From Allochromatium tepidum (GTDB lineage: Bacteria > Pseudomonadota > Gammaproteobacteria > Chromatiales > Chromatiaceae): DNA of 64,000 nucleotides. Numbering within the stretch: the stretch's first letter is position 1; each line of letters opens with the position of its first letter. The notes under the pieces are model-generated. The model did not search any database. It was given only the letters and a program-made list of their open reading frames with translations, and was not told where the DNA came from. Below, in pieces: positions 1-9,318 of this stretch. The translations under genes and the position numbers were made by a program. The stretch is from NCBI RefSeq assembly GCF_018409545.1, contig NZ_AP024563.1:2061001-2125000 (forward strand). The letters run 5' to 3'.

Positions 1-905
<905 letters not shown>

Positions 906-931
906 GATCCGGGCAAGGCGCGGACGGGCCT

Positions 932-1264
932 TCAGAGACGCGCCAACGCCTCATCGAGACCCTCGTAACAAGGCATGAGGGTCTCGAAGCCGCTGATCTT
1001 GAGCACTTCACGGATCTGCTCGTTGGCATTGCAGAGTCCGAAGGCGCCACCCACCTGTTTGATCTGCTTGGTGGCCTTGAGCAGCACGCGCAGACCGGCG
1101 CTGGAGATGTAGTCGGTGGCGCCGAAATCCATCAGGATCCGGCTCTCGCCCTGATCGATGGCCTGCATGATGAATTGCTCGGCCTCGGGCGAAGCCTGGG
1201 TATCCAGACGCCCCCTGGGCATGACCACCAGTACGCCGGCGTTCTTGTTCGACTCGATACTCAT
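932..1264 (-). CDS. STAS-domain protein (anti-sigma factor antagonist type)
   Basis: A single-domain STAS protein of 110 residues. Such proteins bind anti-sigma factor kinases or act in partner-switching pathways. The motif [13 protein letters not shown] contains the serine that is phosphorylated in SpoIIAA-like antagonists. The ATG at 1264 is chosen over the longer open frame because it begins MSIES, has AAGGA about 12 bases upstream, and leaves the usual STAS length; the extra 29 residues upstream do not resemble the family. No sigma factor, kinase or phosphatase partner lies next to it, so the regulated process is unknown. It is divergent from ispH across a 235-base spacer that should hold both promoters, although I see no clear promoter hexamers there. 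Confidence 0.88.
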   Translation of the reverse strand: MSIESNKNAGVLVVMPRGRLDTQASPEAEQFIMQAIDQGESRILMDFGATDYISSAGLRVLLKATKQIKQVGGAFGLCNANEQIREVLKISGFETLMPCYEGLDEALARL

Positions 1265-1499
1265 CTGTGTTTGGATTCCTTGGGGATCGATGGTTGAAGC
1301 AGATGGGCCGGAATCATACCGAAATCCAGGTTCCCCGCATCGATCTATCAAGCCGTGCGCGCCCCGAACCGGTCCCGGAGCTCGACCGGCGGCTAGAACG
1401 GCAGAGCATCGACGGGCGTCCGGACCGCCTGCGACAGGCCAAAAACCCTACTTTGGCTCTCTGTTTCAATCCGACATCATCGCTTATCCTCCCAATACC

Positions 1500-2465
1500 A
1501 TGACTGCGACCCAACACGCTCTCCATATCGAACTCGCCAACCCACGCGGTTTCTGCGCCGGCGTCGACCGCGCCATCGCCATCGTCGAGCGCGTACTCGA
1601 ACGCTATGGCGCGCCCATCTACGTCCGCCACGAAGTCGTCCACAACCGCTTCGTCGTCGACGGACTGCGCGAGCGCGGCGCCATCTTCATCGAGGAACTC
1701 GACGACGTACCGAACGACGCCATCCTGGTCTTCAGCGCCCACGGCGTGCCCCAGAGCGTGCGTCAGACCGCCGAGGCACGCGGTCTGCGGGTGTTCGACG
1801 CCACCTGCCCGCTCGTCACCAAGGTCCATCTGGAAGTCGCGCGCCACTGCAAGAACGGCGTGAGCGTGGTGCTCATCGGTCATCGCGGCCACCCCGAGGT
1901 CGAGGGCACGCTCGGCCAGTTCGTCGAGGCCGCCGACGGCGCCGCCATACATCTGGTCGAGAAGGCCGCCGATGTCGAATCACTGACCGTCGCCGATCCC
2001 GAACGGTTGGCCTATGTCACCCAGACCACGCTGTCGATGGACGACAGCCGCGAGATCATCGCCGCACTCCAGGCCCGCTTCCCGGCGATCCGGGGGCCGA
2101 AGAAGAGCGACATCTGCTACGCCACCCAGAACCGCCAGGACGCCATCCGCGATCTGGCCCAGCGCTGCGACCTGATGCTGGTGGTCGGCTCGCCGAACAG
2201 TTCCAACTCCAACCGGCTACGCGAGCTGGCCGAGAAACAGGGCTGCGCCGCCTATCTGATCGACGGTCCCGAAGACATCAGGCGCGACTGGCTGAGCGGT
2301 CGTGCGCGCATCGGCTTGACCGCCGGTGCATCCGCCCCCGAGATCCTGGTCGAGCGCGTGATCGCCCAGCTCAAGGACTGGGGCGCCGGCGAGATCGTCG
2401 AACAGGATGGCATCCGCGAGCAGGTCGTCTTCGCACTGCCGCGCGAACTGGCGCAAGACTCTTAG
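1500..2465 (+). CDS. ispH: 4-hydroxy-3-methylbut-2-enyl diphosphate reductase
   Basis: IspH (LytB) makes IPP and DMAPP from HMBPP in the last step of the MEP isoprenoid pathway, using an iron-sulfur cluster. The protein has 321 residues, normal for the family. The three cluster cysteines are visible in [13 protein letters not shown] near the N-terminus, [11 protein letters not shown] in the middle and [12 protein letters not shown] in the last third. [13 protein letters not shown], which contacts the diphosphate, is also present. The open frame extends far upstream, but only the ATG at 1500 ([19 protein letters not shown]) gives a family-like N-terminus. It is followed 14 bases later by thiO on the same strand, suggesting cotranscription. 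Confidence 0.97.
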   Translation: MTATQHALHIELANPRGFCAGVDRAIAIVERVLERYGAPIYVRHEVVHNRFVVDGLRERGAIFIEELDDVPNDAILVFSAHGVPQSVRQTAEARGLRVFDATCPLVTKVHLEVARHCKNGVSVVLIGHRGHPEVEGTLGQFVEAADGAAIHLVEKAADVESLTVADPERLAYVTQTTLSMDDSREIIAALQARFPAIRGPKKSDICYATQNRQDAIRDLAQRCDLMLVVGSPNSSNSNRLRELAEKQGCAAYLIDGPEDIRRDWLSGRARIGLTAGASAPEILVERVIAQLKDWGAGEIVEQDGIREQVVFALPRELAQDS

Positions 2466-2479
2466 ATAGGGGAAACCTG

Positions 2480-3565
2480 ATGCGGGATGTTCTGGTCATC
2501 GGCGGCGGCATCATCGGTCTGCTGACCGCGCGTGAACTGCACCTCTCGGGCGCCGAGGTGACGCTGATCGAGATGGGTGAGACCGGGCGTGAGTCCTCCT
2601 GGGCCGGCGGCGGCATCGTCTCGCCGCTCTATCCCTGGCGCGCGCCCGAGCCGATCACGGCCCTGTCACGCTGGAGCCAGGGCGTCTATCCCGCGCTGAC
2701 CACACAGCTCCTCGACGAGACCGGGATCGATCCCGAGTTCACGATCAACGGCATGCTGGTCCTGGACGACGAGGATCTCGACCAGGCACTCGACTGGGGC
2801 GCGCGCCACGGCCAGCCGATCGAAATCCTCCAGGAACCGGCGCCGCACGCGATCGAGCCCGAACTGGGGCCGCGTCCGGCGCGTGCCCTGCACCTGCCCG
2901 GCATCGCTCAGCTACGCCCGCCCCGGCTGTCGAAAGCGGTCCGGCGCGCACTCGAAAAGCGTATCGATCTGCGCGAACGCGAGGAGGTGTGCGAACTGCT
3001 GGTCGAGCAGGGCCGGGTGCGTGGCGTGCGCACACCCAAGGGTCAGGTCGAAGCCAAGCGCATCGTCATCTGTGCCGGCGCCTGGACCGCCAAGCTGCTC
3101 GAACAACTGGGCACGCCGCCGGACATTCGGCCGGTACGGGGTCAGATGCTCCTGTTCCATGCCAAGCCGGGTCAGATCAATCACATCACACTGCACGCCG
3201 GTCGGTATGCCATTCCGCGCCGCGACGGGCGTGTGCTCTTCGGCAGCACACTCGAACACGCCGGATTCGTCAAACGCACCACGGCCGAGGACAAGGAAGC
3301 CCTCTACCACGACGCCATCGACCTCTTCCCCGTGCTCAGACGCACGCCGATCGAGGATCACTGGTCGGGATTGCGTCCCGGTTCGCCGAGCGGGATCCCC
3401 TACATCGGCGCCTATCCGGGGATCGAAGGGCTGTATTTCAACGCCGGGCATTTCCGCAACGGCTTGGTCATGGGACCGGCCTCGGCACGGCTCATGGTCG
3501 ATGTCATGCTCGGTCGCGAGCCGATTATCGACCCGGCACCCTATGCGTTGAACGCCGGTCGCTGA
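2480..3565 (+). CDS. thiO: Glycine oxidase ThiO (FAD-dependent)
   Basis: A 361-residue FAD-dependent amine oxidase of the DAO family. ThiO oxidises glycine to the imine used in thiazole synthesis for thiamine. The N-terminal dinucleotide-binding fold reads VLVIGGGIIGLLTARELHLSGAEVTLIE; a glycine-rich substrate-side block (SSWAGGGIVSPLYPW) and the C-terminal FAD-closing segment (GLYFNAGHFRNGLVMGPASA) follow. GGGGAAACC directly before the ATG serves as ribosome binding site. No other thi genes are in the window, so the thiamine role rests on family assignment. A general D-amino acid oxidase is the alternative. Confidence 0.88.
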   Translation: MRDVLVIGGGIIGLLTARELHLSGAEVTLIEMGETGRESSWAGGGIVSPLYPWRAPEPITALSRWSQGVYPALTTQLLDETGIDPEFTINGMLVLDDEDLDQALDWGARHGQPIEILQEPAPHAIEPELGPRPARALHLPGIAQLRPPRLSKAVRRALEKRIDLREREEVCELLVEQGRVRGVRTPKGQVEAKRIVICAGAWTAKLLEQLGTPPDIRPVRGQMLLFHAKPGQINHITLHAGRYAIPRRDGRVLFGSTLEHAGFVKRTTAEDKEALYHDAIDLFPVLRRTPIEDHWSGLRPGSPSGIPYIGAYPGIEGLYFNAGHFRNGLVMGPASARLMVDVMLGREPIIDPAPYALNAGR

Positions 3566-3641
3566 ACGGTGCTGGAAGCTGACAGCCGTCTATCAAGTGT
3601 CCGACAATGGCCGGCACGACAGATCACTCGGACTTGCCGCC

Positions 3642-5267
3642 ATGCCTGATGCGAAGCGACCACTACCGATCAGCATTCAGACCTTCCGCAAACTGCGCGA
3701 GGGTGGTTTCTGCTATGTGGATAAAACCGCGCACATCGCCACCCTGACGCAAGACAGTGGAGCCTATTTCCTCTCGCGTCCACGCCGGTTCGGCAAGAGC
3801 CTGCTGCTCGATACGCTAAAGGAACTGTTCGAGGGCAGCGAGGAACTCTTTCGCGGACTGTACATCCATGATCACTGGGACTGGGAACAGCGCCATCCGG
3901 TGATCGTGCTGGATTTCGCCGCTGGGGTGATCGACAGCCGCGCCGCTTTGGAGCAACGCATCCGGCGCCTGATCGAGTACAACGGTGAGCGTCTCGGGAT
4001 TGGCTGTGACTGGCACGACAACGATGTCCCCGGCTGCTTCAGCGACCTGATTCGCCACGCCCAGGCGCAGTCCGGCCGGCCGGTTGTCGTACTGGTCGAC
4101 GAGTACGACAAACCGATCCTCGACAACATCGATCGTCCCGAACGCGCCGCCGAGATCCGCGAGGGACTCAAGAACCTCTATTCGGTGCTCAAGGCGCAGG
4201 ATGCTCATCTGCGCTTCGTCTACATGACCGGCGTGACCAAGTTCAGCAAGGTCAGTCTGTTCTCGGGACTCAATCAGCTCAACGACATCACACTGGCCCC
4301 CAGGTTCGCGACCATTTGCGGTTATACGCAACAGGATCTCGAAAACACCTTTGGCGCCCACTTGCAGGGCGTCGATCGGGACGAGGTCCGACGCTGGTAC
4401 AACGGCTATGCCTTCCTCGGTGAGCCGGTCTACAACCCCTATGACATCCTGCTGTTCATCGACAAGGGCCATAGCTTCCGCAACTACTGGTTCGAGACCG
4501 GCAGCCCGAGTTTTCTGATCAAGCTGTTCCAGTGCCGGCGCTACTTCCTGCCGAGCCTGGAGCAGATCGAAGTCAGCGAGGAGATCCTCGATTCCTTCGA
4601 TATCGAGCGCATCAATCCCATCACCCTGCTGTTTCAGAGCGGCTATCTGACGGTGGAGTCGACCGAGCAGACCTGGGGTGAACTGACCTTTCGGCTGCGG
4701 ATACCGAATCAGGAAGTACGCACCGCGTTGAACAATCAGTTCATCGACGCCTATGCCGACATCAGCATCGAACGCCTGCGCTACAAAGCGGGCTTGGGCG
4801 AGGCACTGACCCAGGGCGATCTGCCGGCGCTGGTCGCGGCCATCAAACGACTGTTCGCCGGTATCCCCTGGCGCAATTTCACCGGCAATGATCTGCCCGA
4901 GTCCGAGGGCTACTATGCCAGCGTGCTCTATGCCTTTCTCGCCAGTCTCAATGCCGAGATCATTCCCGAAGACCTGACCAATCACGGGCAGGCGGATCTG
5001 ACGGTGCGGATCGCCGGCTACACCTATGTCATGGAATTCAAGCTCGATCGCGGGGCGGCGGCTTCGAAGGTCGTTGCGGAGGATGCAGGAGACGCTGTTG
5101 ATGGCGAGTCCGCTGAAGCGGCCAACCCCGCTCTGGAACAGATCCAGGCGCGCGGTTATAGCGAGAAGTATCGCGGTACGCCTGGGCGCGGATTGTTCGA
5201 AGTGGGGCTGGTGTTTGGCAGTGCGGCGCGCAATCTCATTCAGGCCGATTGGCGGCGTGTGGCCTGA
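3642..5267 (+). CDS. AAA-ATPase-like / PD-(D/E)XK nuclease-family protein (DUF1703 type)
   Basis: A 541-residue protein combining an N-terminal P-loop ATPase module (AAA-ATPase_like) and a C-terminal PD-(D/E)XK nuclease-like module. FCYVDKTAHI near the N-terminus is typical of the family. The Walker A region reads RPRRFGKSLLLDTL and Walker B reads VVVLVDEYDKPILD. Near the C-terminus, ADLTVRIAGYTYVMEFKLD holds the aspartate and ExK residues of the nuclease fold. Such proteins occur in many paralogous copies in some genomes; their role is not established, though defence or mobile-element links have been suggested. The ATG at 3642 (MPDAKRPLPISIQTF) matches the usual N-terminus; an in-frame GTG lies at 3597. 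It converges with folC 12 bases away. Confidence 0.85.
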   Translation: MPDAKRPLPISIQTFRKLREGGFCYVDKTAHIATLTQDSGAYFLSRPRRFGKSLLLDTLKELFEGSEELFRGLYIHDHWDWEQRHPVIVLDFAAGVIDSRAALEQRIRRLIEYNGERLGIGCDWHDNDVPGCFSDLIRHAQAQSGRPVVVLVDEYDKPILDNIDRPERAAEIREGLKNLYSVLKAQDAHLRFVYMTGVTKFSKVSLFSGLNQLNDITLAPRFATICGYTQQDLENTFGAHLQGVDRDEVRRWYNGYAFLGEPVYNPYDILLFIDKGHSFRNYWFETGSPSFLIKLFQCRRYFLPSLEQIEVSEEILDSFDIERINPITLLFQSGYLTVESTEQTWGELTFRLRIPNQEVRTALNNQFIDAYADISIERLRYKAGLGEALTQGDLPALVAAIKRLFAGIPWRNFTGNDLPESEGYYASVLYAFLASLNAEIIPEDLTNHGQADLTVRIAGYTYVMEFKLDRGAAASKVVAEDAGDAVDGESAEAANPALEQIQARGYSEKYRGTPGRGLFEVGLVFGSAARNLIQADWRRVA

Positions 5268-5279
5268 ACGCCGTGCGTT

Positions 5280-6557
5280 CTATACCGGACAGGCCGGATG
5301 TCGAAGCGCCTGTCCGACCGTCGTGAACGAGCCGACGATCAGTAGCGCATCGCCGGGCACGGATTCGGCTAAAGCAGCCCCGATCGCCTCGGCGACGCCC
5401 CCAAAGGCGCCGCGCCGGTTCGCACCGATCAGCCCATCCAGACGTGCGCTCAATTGCTCGACCGGCAGAGCGCGCGCGTCCTCGCTCTGAGCCAGATACC
5501 AGTCGTTCACGTATTCGCGAATCGGCGTAACGAGACGTTCAGGGTTCTTGTCGGCCAGCACCGCGATTACGGCACGCAAGCGTCCGGGACAGGCAAAATC
5601 GCGCAGATTGGCGGCCAGCGCTTCAGCCGCCTCGCCATTGTGAGCCACGTCCAGAATCCAGGTGACGGCGCCCGGCATGACCTGGAAACGTCCCGGCAGA
5701 CGTGCCCGCTGCAAACCGGCACGGATGGCGTTGACCGGAACCGGGAGCCGTTCGCGCAAGGCTGTCAGGGCCGCGATGGCGGCGGTGGCGTTGTCGAGCT
5801 GGAAAGGCCCACGCAGCGCCGGGATCGGAAGCGCCAGCCGCTGTCCATCCGGCCCGGTCCAGATCCAGCCTTCAAGGGTTCGAGCATGGTCGAGTTCGTG
5901 CCCGAGCCGGATCGGAAGCGCGCCGATTCGCGTCGCCTCCGCGCGCAGTGTCTCGGGGGCGTCGCGCTGACCGATGATCGCCGGACGTCCGGCACGGAAG
6001 ATCCCGGCCTTCTCACGCGCGATCGACTCCAGGCTGTCGCCCAGCCAGTCGGTGTGATCCAGCCCGATGCTGGTCACTACCGACACATCGGCGTCGATCA
6101 GGTTGACCGCATCGAGCCGCCCGCCGAGTCCGACCTCCAGCACCACCAGATCAGGCTGAGCGCGGACGAAGATGTCGAGCGCGGCGAGCGTGCCGAACTC
6201 GAAATAGGTCAGCGAAATCTCTCCGCGCGCCCGGTCGATGCGTTCGAAGGATTCGCACAGCGCCTCATCCGCGACCGGCACGCCGTCGAGCCGCACCCGC
6301 TCGTTGTAGCGGCACAGATGCGGCGAGGTATAGACGCCGCATCGATAGCCGGCCGCGAGCGCCATCGACTCGATCATGGCGACCGTCGAGCCCTTGCCGT
6401 TGGTGCCGCCGACCGTGATCACCGGACACGGCAGAGGCTTGGGCTCAAGACGCGCCCACACCGTTGCCACGCGCTCCAGGCCCAGATCCATACGCTTTGG
6501 GTACAACGCGGCCTGCCAGTCGAGCCAGTCGGCAAGGGTTACAAAGTGGCGAGTCAT
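5280..6557 (-). CDS. folC: Bifunctional folylpolyglutamate synthase / dihydrofolate synthase
   Basis: FolC adds glutamate to dihydropteroate and to reduced folates. The 425-residue protein has the ATP-binding loop VGGTNGKGSTVAMIES, the SPHLCRYNERVRLDG block, VTSIGLDHTDWLGDS and EKAGIFRAGRPAI. In the conserved gammaproteobacterial order folC follows accD; here an accessory island of about 9 kb separates them. A composite transposon is inserted immediately upstream: its 8-bp target duplication begins at the first base of the start codon. The inserted IS end plus duplication now read AATCAGGAAACACAATG, providing an AGGA Shine-Dalgarno-like sequence six bases before the ATG. Which promoter now drives folC is unclear. 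Confidence 0.96.
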   Translation of the reverse strand: MTRHFVTLADWLDWQAALYPKRMDLGLERVATVWARLEPKPLPCPVITVGGTNGKGSTVAMIESMALAAGYRCGVYTSPHLCRYNERVRLDGVPVADEALCESFERIDRARGEISLTYFEFGTLAALDIFVRAQPDLVVLEVGLGGRLDAVNLIDADVSVVTSIGLDHTDWLGDSLESIAREKAGIFRAGRPAIIGQRDAPETLRAEATRIGALPIRLGHELDHARTLEGWIWTGPDGQRLALPIPALRGPFQLDNATAAIAALTALRERLPVPVNAIRAGLQRARLPGRFQVMPGAVTWILDVAHNGEAAEALAANLRDFACPGRLRAVIAVLADKNPERLVTPIREYVNDWYLAQSEDARALPVEQLSARLDGLIGANRRGAFGGVAEAIGAALAESVPGDALLIVGSFTTVGQALRHPACPV

Positions 6558-6564
6558 TGTGTTT
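6557..6564. repeat. Target-site duplication, left copy (composite transposon)
   Basis: TTGTGTTT directly left of the composite element; the same octamer lies directly right of it at 8926-8933. The first base of this copy is part of the folC start codon on the minus strand. Confidence 0.85.
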
Positions 6565-7599
6565 CCTGATTAGTTACGAACCTCAGCAGACTCGTCTCTT
6601 CTAGTCTACACTCTCAGTAGATGCCACTCACCGGAGACAGCTGATGCCTCAGAACACGATTCAGTTTCAGAAAGGCTTGAGTTTGCCGGAGTTTCTCCAG
6701 AACTACGGAACCGAGGACCAGTGCAAACAGGCCCTTGAACAGTGGCGTTGGCCGCAAGGCTTCGTCTGCCCGAGCTGCGGACACGCGGGTGAGCCGGTGC
6801 GCTTGCGCACGCGGGCGCTGTTGCAGTGTCGCCACTGTCATCATCAAACCTCACTGATCGCCGGAACGATCTTTGAGGCGACCAAGTTGCCGCTGACGAC
6901 CTGGTTTTCGGCGATGTTTCTGCTGACACAGCAGAAAAACGGGATCTCGGCCCTGGAGCTCAAACGGCATCTGGGCGTGTCCTATTTGACGGCGTGGCGG
7001 GTTAAGCACAAATTGTTGCAAGTCATGAAAGAGCGCGACGATCAAACGCCGCTCAGCGGCGTCATCGAGGTCGACGACGCCTACTGGGGCGGCGAGCACC
7101 ACGGGGGCAAGCGCGGGCGCGGCTCACCGAACAAGGTTCCATTCATCGCCGCGCTCTCGTGCGACGAGGACAACCACCCCATCGGCCTGCGCTTGGGTAA
7201 AGTCGCCGGCTTCCGCAAAACCGAGGTCGAACGCTTCGCCAAGCGCCACTTTGACCCCAGCGCCCTCATCCGCACGGATGGATTGTCCTGCTTCAGCGCC
7301 ATCGCCGCGGCCGGATTCGAGCACCAGCCGATCGTCACCGGCGGCGGCCACCCCAGCATGGAGATTCCTGAGTTCCAGTGGCTTAATACCGTGCTGGGCA
7401 ACGTCAAAAACAGCCTGCAAGGCCCCTACCATCATCTCAGCGGCAAGCATCTGCCGCGCTACCTGGGCGAGTTCTGCTATCGCTTCAATCGCCGCTTCAA
7501 CCTCGCCGCCATACTGCCGCGCTTGGGCAAAGCCGCGGTGCGTACACCCCCAATGCCGCATCGCCTCCTCAAACTAGCTGAGCTATGTTAATAATCAGG
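6565..7599 (+). mobile_element. IS1595-family insertion sequence, copy 1
   Basis: A 1035-bp element with imperfect terminal inverted repeats of 23 bp (18 matches). The left end begins CCTGATTAGTTACGAA; the right end, read inward on the other strand, begins CCTGATTATTAACATA, and both continue to CTCAGC. It encodes one transposase. It is the left arm of the composite element. It differs from the other two copies only in a cluster of substitutions between about 7380 and 7525, within the 3' part of the transposase gene. Confidence 0.9.
6644..7591 (+). CDS. IS1595-family transposase, copy 1
   Basis: A 315-residue transposase. The N-terminus carries a four-cysteine zinc ribbon (CPSCGH and CRHCHHQ near residues 43-66) followed by a helical DNA-binding part. 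The catalytic domain has VIEVDDAYWGGEHHGG (first Asp), IRTDGLSCF (second Asp) and LNTVLGNVKNSL, where an asparagine takes the third position as in the DDN-type members. It differs from copies 2 and 3 at five residues, all in the last 80 (for example QGPYHHL against QGSYHHL, and RYLGEF against RHLAEF). The reading frame is intact and the protein may be active. Confidence 0.92.
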   Translation: MPQNTIQFQKGLSLPEFLQNYGTEDQCKQALEQWRWPQGFVCPSCGHAGEPVRLRTRALLQCRHCHHQTSLIAGTIFEATKLPLTTWFSAMFLLTQQKNGISALELKRHLGVSYLTAWRVKHKLLQVMKERDDQTPLSGVIEVDDAYWGGEHHGGKRGRGSPNKVPFIAALSCDEDNHPIGLRLGKVAGFRKTEVERFAKRHFDPSALIRTDGLSCFSAIAAAGFEHQPIVTGGGHPSMEIPEFQWLNTVLGNVKNSLQGPYHHLSGKHLPRYLGEFCYRFNRRFNLAAILPRLGKAAVRTPPMPHRLLKLAELC

Positions 7600-7890
7600 A
7601 ACATTTATCTCAGTGAGCCGGTTGTGAGCGTTCCGGAACCCACGTCCAAACGTGGAGCTAAACCCACACAGCGGCGCGCAGATACTGAACCGATGCGGGT
7701 GGATGTCTATGCCAAGGAGTTGGCCTCCTATACCTGGCCAACCGTCACGATTCGCGATGGAACGAAAGGACCACTCACCCTTTCGATTCATACCAGACGT
7801 GTTTGGATCTGGGATGGTGAATCGGAGCGCGCGACCGAACGAGTTTTGGTCATTACTCAGCGTCCCAACAGTTCAAAGCTTAAATATTCA
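7600..7890 (+). pseudogene. Fragment of a DDE transposase (IS701-like) between the two IS copies
   Basis: This 291-bp segment is the only cargo of the composite element. An open frame runs through it into both IS ends (7585-7899). Its centre reads YTWPTVTIRDGTKGPL and then RVLVITQ, which resembles the region before the last catalytic residue of IS701-type DDE transposases: an aromatic residue, xTVTIRDGTKG, then a strand ending VLV. Only about 95 residues exist, with no start codon of its own and no catalytic triad. It is therefore a decayed remnant rather than a gene. The family assignment is from motif memory only. Confidence 0.5.
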
Positions 7891-8925
7891 CCTGATTAGT
7901 TACGAACCTCAGCAGACTCGTCTCTTCTAGTCTACACTCTCAGTAGATGCCACTCACCGGAGACAGCTGATGCCTCAGAACACGATTCAGTTTCAGAAAG
8001 GCTTGAGTTTGCCGGAGTTTCTCCAGAACTACGGAACCGAGGACCAGTGCAAACAGGCCCTTGAACAGTGGCGTTGGCCGCAAGGCTTCGTCTGCCCGAG
8101 CTGCGGACACGCGGGTGAGCCGGTGCGCTTGCGCACGCGGGCGCTGTTGCAGTGTCGCCACTGTCATCATCAAACCTCACTGATCGCCGGAACGATCTTT
8201 GAGGCGACCAAGTTGCCGCTGACGACCTGGTTTTCGGCGATGTTTCTGCTGACACAGCAGAAAAACGGGATCTCGGCCCTGGAGCTCAAACGGCATCTGG
8301 GCGTGTCCTATTTGACGGCGTGGCGGGTTAAGCACAAATTGTTGCAAGTCATGAAAGAGCGCGACGATCAAACGCCGCTCAGCGGCGTCATCGAGGTCGA
8401 CGACGCCTACTGGGGCGGCGAGCACCACGGGGGCAAGCGCGGGCGCGGCTCACCGAACAAGGTTCCATTCATCGCCGCGCTCTCGTGCGACGAGGACAAC
8501 CACCCCATCGGCCTGCGCTTGGGTAAAGTCGCCGGCTTCCGCAAAACCGAGGTCGAACGCTTCGCCAAGCGCCACTTTGACCCCAGCGCCCTCATCCGCA
8601 CGGATGGATTGTCCTGCTTCAGCGCCATCGCCGCGGCCGGATTCGAGCACCAGCCGATCGTCACCGGCGGCGGCCACCCCAGCATGGAGATTCCTGAGTT
8701 CCAGTGGCTCAATACCGTGCTGGGCAACGTCAAAAACAGCCTGCAAGGCTCCTACCATCATCTCAGCGGCAAGCATCTGCCGCGCCACCTCGCCGAGTTC
8801 TGCTATCGCTTCAATCGCCGCTTCGACCTCGCCGCCATGCTGCCGCGCTTGGGCAAAGCCGCGGTGCGTACACCCCCAATGCCGCATCGCCTCCTCAAAC
8901 TAGCTGAGCTATGTTAATAATCAGG
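7891..8925 (+). mobile_element. IS1595-family insertion sequence, copy 2
   Basis: Right arm of the composite element, 1035 bp, same ends as copy 1. Its right end abuts the TTGTGTTT octamer at 8926, and that end also supplies the last three codons and the stop (PDY-stop on the minus strand) of the toxin gene. Its transposase is identical in protein sequence to copy 3. Confidence 0.9.
7970..8917 (+). CDS. IS1595-family transposase, copy 2
   Basis: An intact 315-residue transposase with an N-terminal zinc ribbon and a DDN-type catalytic core, starting MPQNTIQF. It is identical in amino-acid sequence to the transposase in copy 3 and differs from copy 1 at five clustered C-terminal residues. Identity between copies points to recent transposition. 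Confidence 0.92.
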   Translation: MPQNTIQFQKGLSLPEFLQNYGTEDQCKQALEQWRWPQGFVCPSCGHAGEPVRLRTRALLQCRHCHHQTSLIAGTIFEATKLPLTTWFSAMFLLTQQKNGISALELKRHLGVSYLTAWRVKHKLLQVMKERDDQTPLSGVIEVDDAYWGGEHHGGKRGRGSPNKVPFIAALSCDEDNHPIGLRLGKVAGFRKTEVERFAKRHFDPSALIRTDGLSCFSAIAAAGFEHQPIVTGGGHPSMEIPEFQWLNTVLGNVKNSLQGSYHHLSGKHLPRHLAEFCYRFNRRFDLAAMLPRLGKAAVRTPPMPHRLLKLAELC

Positions 8926-9318
8926 TTGTGTTTTATTCGATGATTCAGCAGGAGGCGTCAGTGGCAGTAAGCGAATCCGGTGTCGGCGTGGGTCGATGAT
9001 GACCAGCGCCCCCTCTTCGAGCGCCGTTGCTGCGATCTCTAGGGTCTCCAGTACAGCGGTGCCAACGGACTTCGGCAGAATGTGCTCCGCACGTATCTGA
9101 ATGACGCTCGGCGCCGTCGCATTGGTCAGGAATAACAAGGATCCAAAGTCCAGGTCATGTGTGAAGACGACATAATTATGTTCACGCGCCCAAGCCATGA
9201 TCTCCTCATCAAGCGCACGAATCGCTCCGACTCGACTCCAATGTATCGCCGTGTGTCCAGCATCGCGCAAGAACGCCTCCCAGACCATCGGCATATTCAT
9301 ATCGAGCAGAATCTTCAT
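8914..9318 (-). CDS. DUF5615 (PIN-like) toxin, C-terminus altered by IS insertion
   Basis: A 134-residue PIN-like protein of the DUF5615 type, usually paired with DUF433 proteins as presumed RNase toxin and antitoxin. Acidic positions expected in the active site are visible in MKILLDMNMP, LDEEIMAWA and FTHDLDFGSL. Its ATG overlaps the antitoxin stop (ATGA). The composite transposon inserted at its stop codon: the last residues PDY and the TAA come from the IS end. Without the insertion the protein would end at NKTQ, with its TGA overlapping the folC ATG. The change adds three residues beyond the catalytic region, so function is probably kept. Confidence 0.82.
   Translation of the reverse strand: MKILLDMNMPMVWEAFLRDAGHTAIHWSRVGAIRALDEEIMAWAREHNYVVFTHDLDFGSLLFLTNATAPSVIQIRAEHILPKSVGTAVLETLEIAATALEEGALVIIDPRRHRIRLLPLTPPAESSNKTQPDY
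8926..8933. repeat. Target-site duplication, right copy (composite transposon)
   Basis: TTGTGTTT, identical to 6557-6564. It lies at the 3' end of the toxin gene and encodes part of its NKTQ segment on the minus strand. Confidence 0.85.

Larger units (their letters stand above)
6565..8925 (+). mobile_element. Composite transposon of two direct IS1595-family copies
   Basis: Two 1035-bp IS copies in the same orientation (6565-7599 and 7891-8925) bracket a 291-bp segment. The inner flanks of the two copies do not match each other. The outer flanks are identical octamers, TTGTGTTT at 6557-6564 and at 8926-8933, the target duplication length usual for IS1595 elements. The simplest reading is that the whole 2361-bp unit was inserted in one event. 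Removing it with one octamer restores a sequence in which the stop TGA of the toxin gene overlaps the ATG of folC. The cargo is only a fragment of another transposase, so the unit carries no obvious passenger function. Confidence 0.85.

Noticed and set aside
7585..7899. A complete 104-residue gene between IS copies 1 and 2
   Set aside because: Its first and last codons come from the IS ends; the middle is only a transposase fragment.
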